From assembly GCA_019410665.1 (NCBI GenBank), contig DXSD01000047.1, forward strand, positions 1 through 15,503: a stretch of 15,503 bases of DNA, written 5' to 3'. Positions 1 to 5,866 of this stretch are shown piece by piece. A model generated the notes under the pieces. The model ran no database searches. It was given only the letters and a program-made list of their open reading frames with translations, and was not told where the DNA came from. How positions within the stretch are numbered: position 1 is the first letter of the stretch; the number at the start of each line of letters is the position of its first letter. The position numbers and the translations under genes are program-made. This DNA is from Fusobacterium sp. (GTDB lineage: Bacteria; Fusobacteriota; Fusobacteriia; Fusobacteriales; Fusobacteriaceae).

Positions 1-25
1 TAGGATAACCTTCCAAGCACATAAG

Positions 26-54
26 ATAATATCATATATTTTTATTTTTGTCAA
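26..54 (-). promoter_or_regulatory. Strong sigma-70-type promoter firing out of the left edge
   Basis: On the minus strand a perfect -35 box TTGACA (49-54) is followed, after a 17-base spacer, by a -10 box TATTAT (26-31). It starts only 8 bases after the proC stop codon. The transcript would begin near base 19 and leave the window, so the gene it serves is not visible. The short transcribed stretch in view shows no start codon or recognisable RNA motif. Confidence 0.75.
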
Positions 55-61
55 ATTTTTT

Positions 62-877
62 TTAATTATTATTACTATTTTGACTCATTTCTTTAGATTT
101 CTTAATAGTCTCTGTAACAGCTTTTATAACTGCACCTCTAAAACCACACTCTTCCAAGTATCTAACTCCAACTATTGTGGTTCCTCCAGGTGAACAAACA
201 CTATCCTTTAATTCTCCAGGATGTTTTCCACTCTCTAAAAATAATTTTCCACATCCCACTAGAGTTTGTCCAACTAATTTATAAGCATCACTTCTTGGTA
301 ATCCTTCATATACAGCAGCATCTGCTAAAGCTTCTATAAACATAAACATAAAAGCAGGAGATGATCCAGAAGCTCCTATTACTGCATCAAATAACTCCTC
401 TTTTGTTTCTATAGCTACTCCTATTTTCTCAAATAATCCTTTAAAAAACTCCCTTTCTTCCTCTTCTATATTTTCATTAAAAGCATAAGCTATACATCCT
501 TCTTGTACCATCAAAGGAAGATTGGGCATAGTTCTAACTATCTTACTATTTCTATTATCAGTTGCTTCTAAAATATCTTCCATAGTTATTCCAGGTGCCA
601 TAGCAACTAATATTTTAGTACTGTTTACACTATCTTTTATCTCATCAATAACATCAAAATAAACATTTGGCTTAATAGCTAAGAAAATTATATCACAATT
701 TTCTACAACTTCAGTCTCACTACCTAATCTATTTATTTGATAAACTTCTGCTATATGTTCTCCTCTTAATTTATCATATACACTTATGTTCTCTTTCTCT
801 ATTAACTTAGAATTAATAATTCCTTTTAAAAAGGCTTCTCCCATATTTCCACAACCAATAAAACCTATCTTTTTCAT
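62..877 (-). CDS. proC: Pyrroline-5-carboxylate reductase
   Basis: Cytosolic enzyme that reduces 1-pyrroline-5-carboxylate to L-proline with NAD(P)H, the last step of proline synthesis. The 271-aa protein has the normal family length. It begins with a Rossmann dinucleotide-binding motif GFIGCGNMG (residues 5-13). It continues with the conserved RTMPN (115-119), the SGSSPAF stretch at 170-176, and the C-terminal dimerisation domain containing SPGGTT (229-234) that shapes the substrate pocket. The tail is Asn/Ser-rich and unremarkable. The ATG is preceded by AGGAGA in the 14-base gap after the upstream regulator gene, so the two are cotranscribed. No hairpin terminator follows the stop; instead a new promoter starts within 8 bases. 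All expected motifs are present, so the assignment is secure. Confidence 0.96.
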   Translation of the reverse strand: MKKIGFIGCGNMGEAFLKGIINSKLIEKENISVYDKLRGEHIAEVYQINRLGSETEVVENCDIIFLAIKPNVYFDVIDEIKDSVNSTKILVAMAPGITMEDILEATDNRNSKIVRTMPNLPLMVQEGCIAYAFNENIEEEEREFFKGLFEKIGVAIETKEELFDAVIGASGSSPAFMFMFIEALADAAVYEGLPRSDAYKLVGQTLVGCGKLFLESGKHPGELKDSVCSPGGTTIVGVRYLEECGFRGAVIKAVTETIKKSKEMSQNSNNN

Positions 878-891
878 CTTAGTCTCCTTTT

Positions 892-1743
892 TTATTTATC
901 AAGGTAGATATTAAATCTATCTGTAATCTCTTTTAATTTATTTAGTTTCTCTACTGTATTTTCTTTATCTTCTATTCCTAACTTCATTAAAAGTGCATTT
1001 ATAATTATAGTCCCTGGTACAAAAGTATAAGCTTTTTCTCCATTTTTAGTAGTTAAAACTAAGTCAGATATATTTCCTAAAGTTGAATCTTTTTTATCAG
1101 TTACTGTTATAACTCTATTACCATGCTCCTTAAAAAACTCTGTTACTTGATAAGTAAAGTTTGTATATGGGTGAAATGATATAGTAAATAGTAGGTCATT
1201 AGGTTGAGTATAAAGTAGTTTATCTGTAAAGTCAGAAGCTCCAGATATCATTAGCTCTACACCCTCTCTAAACTCTTTGAGCATAAAATAAAGATAATAA
1301 GCTAAAGCATAAGATCCCCTTGCTCCTAAAATATATAATTTTCTACTTTCTTTTATCCACTTTACCGCTTGATCTAAACTTTTCTCTATTTCTAGAACAT
1401 CCATCTCTTGTAAAAGCTCTATATTCGTCTTAATCATTTCTTGTAAAATATTACTGCTGTCATCTGTTTCAGCAATACTATTCTTTAGACCTTTCATATA
1501 AGAAGTTTGTTGTTCAACCTCTTTTTGAAATATTTTTTGAAAATCTGGATATCCCTTAAATCCTAAGCTCTTTGAAAATCTTGTAATTGTAGCTGGACTT
1601 GTTTCTGTCTCCTTAGCTAGTTCATTAATAGAAATAAAAGAGACAATACTTTGATTATATTTTATATATTCTGCTATTTTTTTAAAACTTTTACTGAAAG
1701 AATTATAGTTATCTTCTAAATATCCTAATACTTTCTTCTTCAT
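892..1743 (-). CDS. MurR/RpiR-family transcriptional regulator (HTH + SIS domain)
   Basis: DNA-binding regulator of the RpiR class, 283 aa, the usual family length. The N-terminal HTH_6 domain spans roughly residues 1-77, with the helix-turn-helix at about 37-62 (SINELAKETETSPATITRF). A linker helix region follows, then a SIS (sugar isomerase) domain at about 125-255 that includes LGARGSYALA (139-148). SIS domains in this family normally bind phosphosugars, and such regulators usually control sugar, amino-sugar or sialic-acid catabolism. The true ligand cannot be read from the sequence. The gene is first in a two-gene operon with proC, an unusual partner, which makes the effector uncertain. 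RBS GAGGT lies 6 bases before the ATG, and a good promoter lies at 1792-1820. The protein could also act on distant sugar genes or on its own promoter. Confidence 0.9.
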   Translation of the reverse strand: MKKKVLGYLEDNYNSFSKSFKKIAEYIKYNQSIVSFISINELAKETETSPATITRFSKSLGFKGYPDFQKIFQKEVEQQTSYMKGLKNSIAETDDSSNILQEMIKTNIELLQEMDVLEIEKSLDQAVKWIKESRKLYILGARGSYALAYYLYFMLKEFREGVELMISGASDFTDKLLYTQPNDLLFTISFHPYTNFTYQVTEFFKEHGNRVITVTDKKDSTLGNISDLVLTTKNGEKAYTFVPGTIIINALLMKLGIEDKENTVEKLNKLKEITDRFNIYLDK

Positions 1744-1791
1744 AAAATTACCTCGCCTTTTTTTTGAAAAATTTATATTTCTCTATACTCT

Positions 1792-1820
1792 ATTATAAGA
1801 TATAAACTAAAGAAATGCAA
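1792..1820 (-). promoter_or_regulatory. Promoter of the rpiR-proC operon
   Basis: Minus strand -35 TTGCAT (1815-1820), 17-base spacer, perfect -10 TATAAT (1792-1797). Transcription would start near 1785, giving a leader of about 40 bases before the regulator's ATG at 1743. It begins just past the stop of the 74-aa gene, so rpiR-proC does not need readthrough from upstream. Confidence 0.75.
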
Positions 1821-1843
1821 AATAATTTTTATTTTTTTGAATA

Positions 1844-2068
1844 TTAACTAACCATTTTTTTCTCATTTGAAAGACTTTCAAAATTATTATTAAAAATTTT
1901 CTCTAAATATCTAAAAGTATTATCTAAGTTATTAGTTTTTATAGTTATCTCATTTCCATTATAAGAAAATTTAATATCAAATAACTTATTATGATTTATA
2001 ACTTCACATATTAATGTTATTTTATTAAATGTTGTTTCCCATTTTTTATTTCTAATTAAGATTCTCAT
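1844..2068 (-). CDS. Hypothetical 74-aa protein divergent from XRE-S24 repressor
   Basis: I do not recognise this small protein. It is 74 aa, basic and hydrophilic, rich in Asn and Lys, with alternating hydrophobic residues that suggest beta strands in the first 45 residues and a helix near 48-62 (NNLDNTFRYLEKIFNN). It has no signal peptide, membrane segment or Cys motif. It is likely to be real: GGAGG lies 7 bases before the ATG, a good promoter (TTGACA) sits upstream, and the gene faces away from a LexA-like repressor across a 155-base shared control region with dyad repeats. That arrangement suggests that the repressor controls it. No hairpin terminator is visible after its stop. It could be a small stress- or phage-derived protein, but nothing in the sequence fixes a role. 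Confidence 0.7.
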   Translation of the reverse strand: MRILIRNKKWETTFNKITLICEVINHNKLFDIKFSYNGNEITIKTNNLDNTFRYLEKIFNNNFESLSNEKKMVS

Positions 2069-2098
2069 ATTCCTACCTCCACAATTATATTTAAGAAT

Positions 2099-2116
2099 AG
2101 ATAACTATATTTATAG
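2099..2116. promoter_or_regulatory. Candidate repressor operator O1 (74-aa gene side)
   Basis: The sequence contains ATAACTATAT (2101-2110), whose exact reverse complement recurs at 2201-2210 beside the repressor gene start. It overlaps a small dyad, CTATA-TT-TATAG (2105-2116). It lies at the presumed transcription start of the 74-aa gene, where a bound repressor would block initiation. The region is very AT-rich, so chance similarity is possible. Confidence 0.4.
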
Positions 2117-2120
2117 ATAT

Positions 2121-2149
2121 ATATTATAACTCTTTTAACGATTTGTCAA
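2121..2149 (-). promoter_or_regulatory. Promoter of the 74-aa gene
   Basis: Minus strand perfect -35 TTGACA (2144-2149). Two overlapping -10 choices exist: TAATAT at 2121-2126 with a 17-base spacer, or TATAAT at 2123-2128 with a 15-base spacer. The element ATAACTATAT (2101-2110) lies at or just beyond the expected start of transcription and is a candidate repressor site. Confidence 0.7.
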
Positions 2150-2164
2150 TACTTTATTTTTTTC

Positions 2165-2193
2165 TTGCTATTTTGAAAAAAATGTACTATAAT
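2165..2193 (+). promoter_or_regulatory. Promoter of the XRE-S24 repressor
   Basis: Plus strand -35 TTGCTA (2165-2170), 17-base spacer, perfect -10 TATAAT (2188-2193). The start would fall near 2200, leaving a leader of only about 24 bases before the ATG at 2224. The -10 box lies inside the 26-base dyad at 2187-2212. Confidence 0.65.
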
Positions 2194-2212
2194 TATTTAT
2201 ATATAGTTATAG
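2187..2212. promoter_or_regulatory. Candidate autoregulatory operator O2, 26-base imperfect palindrome
   Basis: An inverted repeat begins CTATAATTAT and ends ATATAGTTATAG. Reading the two halves against each other, only two of 13 base pairs mismatch. It covers the -10 box and transcription start of the repressor gene and ends at its Shine-Dalgarno sequence. That is the usual placement of an operator for a self-repressing CI/LexA-type protein. Assignment to this repressor is inference from position and symmetry. Confidence 0.5.
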
Positions 2213-2223
2213 GAGGTAAGGCA

Positions 2224-2913
2224 ATGGATTTTAAATCATATATTAGAGCAAAAAGAGAAGCTGCTGGTTTAAGTCAAAATAAAGTTTCTAAATTAGCTGG
2301 AATTACTCAATCATATTATAATGGTATTGAGAGAGGAGAAGTTAGAAATCCACCTAGTGAAGAAGTTCTTGATAGTTTAATTAAAGTATTGCTACTTACT
2401 CCATCAGAAGGTGAAAAATTAAAATACTTAGCTGCTATAGAGAGAACTCCAGATATTATTCTTAATGAATTAAAAAGATTATCTGATGAAAAAGAACTTT
2501 CAAAAAGAAAAGTAATAAAAGATATAACAAATAATAATACTCTTATTCCACTTTTTTCTAGAATTAGTGCAGGGGTTGGTTTGATTACTGATGAAGAGCC
2601 TACAGACTTTATATCTCTTCCAGGAATAAGAAATCCTGACAATCTTTTTGCTATAAATGTAAAGGGAGATTCTATGGAGCCAACTATAAAAAATCAATCT
2701 ATTATCCTATGTAGACAGGGAGAAGAATTAAAAGATGGTGAAGTTGGTGCTTTTCTTGTAAATGGAGAATCTTTTGTAAAGAGAATAAAGGTTACTAAGA
2801 ACTTTTTTGCTCTTCTTAGTGATAACCCTAACTATAGACCTATTTATGTATATCCTGAAGATGAGTTTAAAGTAATAGGTAAAGTTCTAAAAGTTATTAA
2901 TGATGTAGAGTAA
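2224..2913 (+). CDS. XRE-family repressor with LexA/CI-type S24 autoprotease domain
   Basis: Transcriptional repressor expected to inactivate itself by self-cleavage, as CI and LexA do. The start at 2224 is chosen because AGGAGG lies 7 bases upstream and MDFKSYIRAKREAAGLSQ is a typical XRE N-terminus; an in-frame extension upstream would cover the promoter. The protein is 229 aa. The Cro/CI-type helix-turn-helix is at about residues 3-65, followed by a linker and a peptidase S24 domain from about 110. The probable cleavage bond is Ala116-Gly117 (SAGVG). The catalytic serine is Ser150 (KGDSMEP) and the catalytic lysine Lys186 (SFVKRIK). It is the only plus-strand gene seen. It is divergent from a 74-aa gene and convergent with pgeF. 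No phage structural genes are nearby, so it may be a domesticated phage repressor or a stress regulator; its targets beyond the shared control region are unknown. Confidence 0.92.
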   Translation: MDFKSYIRAKREAAGLSQNKVSKLAGITQSYYNGIERGEVRNPPSEEVLDSLIKVLLLTPSEGEKLKYLAAIERTPDIILNELKRLSDEKELSKRKVIKDITNNNTLIPLFSRISAGVGLITDEEPTDFISLPGIRNPDNLFAINVKGDSMEPTIKNQSIILCRQGEELKDGEVGAFLVNGESFVKRIKVTKNFFALLSDNPNYRPIYVYPEDEFKVIGKVLKVINDVE

Positions 2914-2989
2914 AATTTTATATAATACAACTACTAAAAAATAAATCACTCAAAATAGTTAAGTAGATATAAAATATTTAATAATAATA

Positions 2990-3060
2990 AAAAAGGAAAG
3001 AGGTTACCTTAAATCACTAGTATTTATACAATAGTTATTATAGTAACTTTTTTCCTTTTT
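2990..3060. terminator. Long-stem hairpin between convergent genes, likely bidirectional terminator
   Basis: Arms at 2990-3007 and 3043-3060 pair over 18 positions (AAAAAGGAAA...GTTAC with GTAAC...TTTCCTTTTT), 16 Watson-Crick and 2 that become G-U when the plus strand is transcribed. The loop is 35 bases. Each transcript would end in a U-rich run, which suits termination of both the plus-strand repressor gene (ending 2913) and the minus-strand pgeF gene (ending 3064). The long loop is unusual for an intrinsic terminator. Confidence 0.65.
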
Positions 3061-3063
3061 AGT

Positions 3064-3777
3064 TTAATCTTTCCAAATTAAAGCTCCATTTCTTCCTGAA
3101 TTTTCTCTATCTCTTCTATAAGAATGAAACTCTCCATCATATGTGCATAGATCATTTATAATTATATTTTCTTTAAGAATTCCCATTTCTAAAAAATTCT
3201 CACATACAAATCTCTGATTATCAAAATATATCTTCTCATAATCCCTTTTAAAACTTTTTTCTATTAAATTAGGAGAAAATTTTTCTTGAAATTTAAGTAA
3301 AAACTCCTCTCCTACTTCGTAATTTTTTTGAGATATTCCTACTCCAAAAGCTATTTCAATATCCTCTAACTCACAATTATAGTGATCTATCATAAGAGAT
3401 ATTGCTTTTTTTCCTATCTCTTTATAACTTCCTTGCCAACCTGAATGAACACTTCCAATCACACCTTTTTTTTCATCATAAAAAAATATTGGCAAACAAT
3501 CAGCATATTTTGTCAAAATAGCTACATCTTTTCTATCAGTAATAAATCCATCTGTATTTTCAAAATATAATTTTTCTAAATTATCTATTATTTGAATATT
3601 ATCGCTATGAGTCTGAAAACCAGATACAATGTATTTTCCTTTTAAGGAGAAATCTTCTAAAATTTTTTCTCTATTCATATCTTTGATATTTCCATAATTT
3701 CTCTTAGTATAGATAGCAGATATTCCATGTTTTTTCCACTCTTTTAACTCTACATATTTTTCTTTATTTAAAAACAT
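3064..3777 (-). CDS. pgeF: Laccase-domain (YfiH/PgeF-type) purine nucleoside phosphorylase / peptidoglycan editing factor
   Basis: Cytosolic protein of the multicopper-polyphenol-oxidase-like YlmD/YfiH/LACC1 family. Known members act on purine nucleosides (adenosine deamination and phosphorolysis), and in E. coli the family is linked to correct peptidoglycan composition. The 237-aa length is normal. The zinc-binding triad is visible as His57 (FQTHSDN), Cys94 (YADCLPI) and His111 (VHSGWQG). The C-terminal signature FHSYRRDRENSGRNGALI is also present. The usual HAGWRG is HSGWQG here, a small variation. The start lies 2 bases after the aroF stop codon (TAATTATG), so translation is probably coupled to aroF. 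The promoter is upstream in aroF or Smr. A hairpin at 2990-3060 ends the unit. The family is certain; the physiological role is known only from relatives. Confidence 0.9.
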   Translation of the reverse strand: MFLNKEKYVELKEWKKHGISAIYTKRNYGNIKDMNREKILEDFSLKGKYIVSGFQTHSDNIQIIDNLEKLYFENTDGFITDRKDVAILTKYADCLPIFFYDEKKGVIGSVHSGWQGSYKEIGKKAISLMIDHYNCELEDIEIAFGVGISQKNYEVGEEFLLKFQEKFSPNLIEKSFKRDYEKIYFDNQRFVCENFLEMGILKENIIINDLCTYDGEFHSYRRDRENSGRNGALIWKD

Positions 3778-3779
3778 AA

Positions 3780-4793
3780 TTACTCCAACTCTTCTCTTAA
3801 TCTTAAAACTTTAGTAAGATTTCTCATTAATTTTTCAAATTCATCAAAATGTAAAGATTGCATTCCATCTGATGTAGCACACTCTGGATTTTCATGAACC
3901 TCTACCATAGCTCCATCAGCCCCTGCTATAACTCCTGCCAGTGTTACAGGCTCTACTAAACTACGTCTTCCAGTTCCATGACTTGCATCAATCACTATTG
4001 GAAGGTGAGATTTTTCTTTTAAAAGAGGAATTGCATTTATATCTACAGTATTTCTTGTAATAGTTTCAAAGGTTCTTATTCCTCTTTCACAAAGAATAAC
4101 TTCTCTATTTCCATAGGCCACTATATACTCTGCTGCCATAAGTAGCTCTCTCATTGTAGCACTTAATCCCCTTTTTAATAGTATAGGTTTCCCACAACTT
4201 CCCAAAGCTTTTAAAAGAGAAAAGTTTTGCATATTTCTAGCTCCCACTTGAAATATATCAGCATATCTACTTATTAGAGGAATATCGCTGGCATCCATAA
4301 CTTCTGTTACTACTAACATATCATACTTATCAGCTGCTTCTCTCATATATTTTAATCCCTCTTCTCCTAATCCCTGAAAATCATAAGGAGATGTTCTAGG
4401 CTTAAATGCTCCACCTCTTAATACCTGAGCTCCAGCTTTTTTAACCTTTTCTGCTATTTGAAAAATCGACTCTCTGTTCTCTATAGCACAAGGTCCTGCC
4501 ATCATTAAAAAATTTCCTCCCCCTATTTTTCTTCCCTTTATCTCTATAATAGTATCCTCTGATTGAAACTCTCTACTCACAAACTTATAGCTCTTTCCTA
4601 TTGGAACTAACTCGTCTACACCATCAAAAGATAAAAGCCTATCCAAATCAACATGCTTTTTATCCCCTACTATTCCTATTTTATAATACTCTTCCTCTCT
4701 TCTTACAACACTTCCTAATCTATTATCTTGAAGAAATTTTAATATCTCTTCTTTCTCTTTTTCACCTATATTTCTTTTAGTTTTTATATACAT
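3780..4793 (-). CDS. aroF: 3-deoxy-7-phosphoheptulonate (DAHP) synthase, type I-beta
   Basis: Condenses phosphoenolpyruvate with erythrose-4-phosphate to make DAHP, the committed first step of the shikimate pathway. The 337-aa protein has an N-terminal ferredoxin-like domain (about residues 1-70) fused to the (beta/alpha)8 barrel. This is the layout of the Thermotoga maritima enzyme, where the extra domain mediates feedback inhibition by tyrosine or phenylalanine. Metal-site residues are visible: Cys102 (AGPCAIE), His272 (DASHGTG), Glu298 (MVEVHENP) and Asp309 (TSDG). The phosphate-binding stretch GAFKPRTSPYDFQGLGEEGL is at 128-147. RBS AGGAGA is 5-6 bases before the ATG. A lone TATAAT box (4819-4824) lacks a good -35, so transcription may come from further upstream. 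The next gene, pgeF, starts 2 bases after the stop. Feedback sensitivity is inferred from domain layout only. Confidence 0.95.
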   Translation of the reverse strand: MYIKTKRNIGEKEKEEILKFLQDNRLGSVVRREEEYYKIGIVGDKKHVDLDRLLSFDGVDELVPIGKSYKFVSREFQSEDTIIEIKGRKIGGGNFLMMAGPCAIENRESIFQIAEKVKKAGAQVLRGGAFKPRTSPYDFQGLGEEGLKYMREAADKYDMLVVTEVMDASDIPLISRYADIFQVGARNMQNFSLLKALGSCGKPILLKRGLSATMRELLMAAEYIVAYGNREVILCERGIRTFETITRNTVDINAIPLLKEKSHLPIVIDASHGTGRRSLVEPVTLAGVIAGADGAMVEVHENPECATSDGMQSLHFDEFEKLMRNLTKVLRLREELE

Positions 4794-4850
4794 AATTTTC
4801 TCCTAACCTTTTATTTAAATTATACAACTTTAGTCCAAAATTTTAAAGTA

Positions 4851-5135
4851 CTATCTTTTCTTTTTTGTAGGTAATGGAAGGGGTTTTAATGGCATAACAT
4901 AGGTAACTCCTGGATTCATATCTAATCTCATCTTTACACAATCTTTATTTCTTAAAAAATACTCTCTTATTTTTGTTCTTATTACAGGATTACTATCTAA
5001 AAATTTTGAGCCATACCCATGTATTACCTTTATTTCCTTTCTATTTCCTTGTTTATATAAAATATTGTATTTGAATATAAATACTCTAAGAGCATCATCA
5101 AAATTCATATGGTGTAAATCTATTTCGTTATACAT
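4851..5135 (-). CDS. Small Smr-domain protein
   Basis: A stand-alone Smr (small MutS-related) domain of 94 aa. The family hallmarks are an N-terminal DLHHM (residues 6-10) and IHGYGS (38-43, the HGxG motif), followed by a strand near 77-81. Smr domains bind nucleic acid, and many have endonuclease activity; bacterial family members include MutS2 C-termini and SmrB, which cuts mRNA at collided ribosomes. A single-domain protein of this size in a Firmicutes/Fusobacteria-type genome has no settled function. The C-terminal tail is proline- and lysine-rich (PLKPLPLPTKKKR), which may help RNA or DNA binding. AGGAGG lies 8 bases before the ATG. It starts about 20 bases after the ferredoxin terminator and is followed by aroF after 57 bases. 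No strong promoter of its own is visible. Confidence 0.85.
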   Translation of the reverse strand: MYNEIDLHHMNFDDALRVFIFKYNILYKQGNRKEIKVIHGYGSKFLDSNPVIRTKIREYFLRNKDCVKMRLDMNPGVTYVMPLKPLPLPTKKKR

Positions 5136-5154
5136 GAATATATCCTCCTAAGAA

Positions 5155-5182
5155 TAAAAAAAAGAGTCCCTTCGGACTCTTT
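5155..5182 (-). terminator. Intrinsic terminator of the ferredoxin gene
   Basis: A perfect 9-base stem, AAAGAGTCC / GGACTCTTT (5161-5169 and 5174-5182) with a 4-base GAAG loop on the minus strand, is followed by a long U run. It lies 10 bases past the ferredoxin stop codon. Escape past it could feed the Smr-aroF-pgeF genes. Confidence 0.92.
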
Positions 5183-5192
5183 TAAAACTTAA

Positions 5193-5363
5193 TTACTCAG
5201 CAGAGATAGCTGATACTGGACATCCACCAGCACAAGCTCCACAATCTACACAAGCATCTCCGATAGCATATTTTCCATCATCAGTTGCTGATATAGCTCC
5301 TACTGGACAAGTTCCCTCACAAGCTCCACATCCGATACAAGTATCTTTATCTATTACGTGCAT
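5193..5363 (-). CDS. Clostridial-type 2[4Fe-4S] ferredoxin
   Basis: A 56-aa soluble electron carrier with two classic CxxCxxCxxxCP motifs: CIGCGACEGTCP with cysteines at residues 9, 12, 15 and 19, and CVDCGACAGGCP with cysteines at 38, 41, 44 and 48. The two halves are an internal duplication (PVGAIS and PVSAIS follow each). Such ferredoxins carry two low-potential one-electron clusters. They accept electrons from pyruvate:ferredoxin oxidoreductase and deliver them to hydrogenase, Rnf or other enzymes. The start ATG (MHVIDKDTC) has AGGAGG about 7-8 bases upstream. The gene is monocistronic, with its own promoter (5415-5443) and a strong terminator (5155-5182), as expected for a highly expressed carrier. 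The HydABC hydrogenase encoded in this window is a natural partner, though that pairing is inference. Confidence 0.95.
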   Translation of the reverse strand: MHVIDKDTCIGCGACEGTCPVGAISATDDGKYAIGDACVDCGACAGGCPVSAISAE

Positions 5364-5414
5364 TCAAATCCCTCCTAATAATTTTTTATTCTTTCTCTTA
5401 ATTTACTTAAGTTA

Positions 5415-5443
5415 AGTTTATACTATTTTTGTAATTTTGTCAA
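5415..5443 (-). promoter_or_regulatory. Promoter of the ferredoxin gene
   Basis: Minus strand perfect -35 TTGACA (5438-5443), 17-base spacer and -10 TAAACT (5415-5420); an overlapping TATAAA with a 15-base spacer is also present. The start near 5408 gives a leader of about 45 bases containing the AGGAGG site. Confidence 0.8.
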
Positions 5444-5479
5444 GTATAATTTAAAAAATATTAATCACTTATTTACACT

Positions 5480-5502
5480 AATAGTTTGACAATTAAACTA
5501 TT
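5480..5502 (-). repeat. Inverted repeat overlapping the stop codon of the last ABC-operon gene
   Basis: Arms AATAGTTT (5480-5487) and AAACTATT (5495-5502) flank a 7-base loop, and the stem includes the TAG stop at 5498-5500. On the minus strand it is not followed directly by a U run (the next T-rich stretch begins about 20 bases on). It may be a weak terminator or an mRNA 3'-end stabilising stem; the fit to a classical terminator is poor. Confidence 0.4.
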
Positions 5503-5866
5503 TAGCTTTAAACTCCTCCATCCAATTATCTCCATCTCCTACTAAAACAGGCAAATAGATAATTACATCTTCAGTTGCTCCTAATTTAATAGTTTTTCTT
5601 ATCTCTTGTTTCTCTCCACTTTCATCTTTATAGGTTACTAAGATCTCATGAGTTCTTCCTTTTCCTTCTCCCATACCTCTTCTATTAACTCTTACCTTTT
5701 TAGCTTTCTCTCCATTTAAAGAGTAAGATATCTCTTTTATTGCTTTATATCCATCTTTAGATTTATTTTCAAAATATATACTATGTTGTCTTCCAGTAAT
5801 AAATAGTGCTACTGAGATTCCAATAACTACTATTGTAAGAAGTATCCAGTTTCTTATCATCTTCAT
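5498..5866 (-). CDS. Small membrane-anchored protein at the end of the ABC operon (DUF6672-like)
   Basis: A 122-aa protein with one N-terminal hydrophobic segment (about residues 7-24, WILLTIVVIGISVALFIT). A soluble, charged, probably beta-rich domain follows, presumably on the periplasmic side. I associate this shape and its place after DUF3798/BPD_transp_2 operons with the DUF6672 family of fusobacteria; that label is from memory and not certain. The start ATG overlaps the stop of the preceding permease by one base (TAATG), so translation is coupled and a role with the transporter is likely. It might be an accessory subunit that helps the binding protein dock or stabilises the permeases. 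There is no catalytic motif, no cysteine and no lipobox. No biochemical role can be read directly. Confidence 0.75.
   Translation of the reverse strand: MKMIRNWILLTIVVIGISVALFITGRQHSIYFENKSKDGYKAIKEISYSLNGEKAKKVRVNRRGMGEGKGRTHEILVTYKDESGEKQEIRKTIKLGATEDVIIYLPVLVGDGDNWMEEFKAK

Noticed and set aside
2143..2223. N-terminal extension of the repressor by 27 codons
   Set aside because: The extension would cover the promoter (-10 at 2188-2193) and Shine-Dalgarno; the ATG at 2224 has AGGAGG at ideal spacing.
2316..2642. Minus-strand open frame of 108 codons antisense to the repressor
   Set aside because: The plus-strand repressor has clear HTH and S24 motifs and a strong RBS; the antisense frame has neither family features nor a start signal.
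4801..4830. Promoter for aroF-pgeF
   Set aside because: A TATAAT is present at 4819-4824, but the sequence 17 bases upstream is a poor -35 and there is no extended -10, so I mention it only in the aroF entry.
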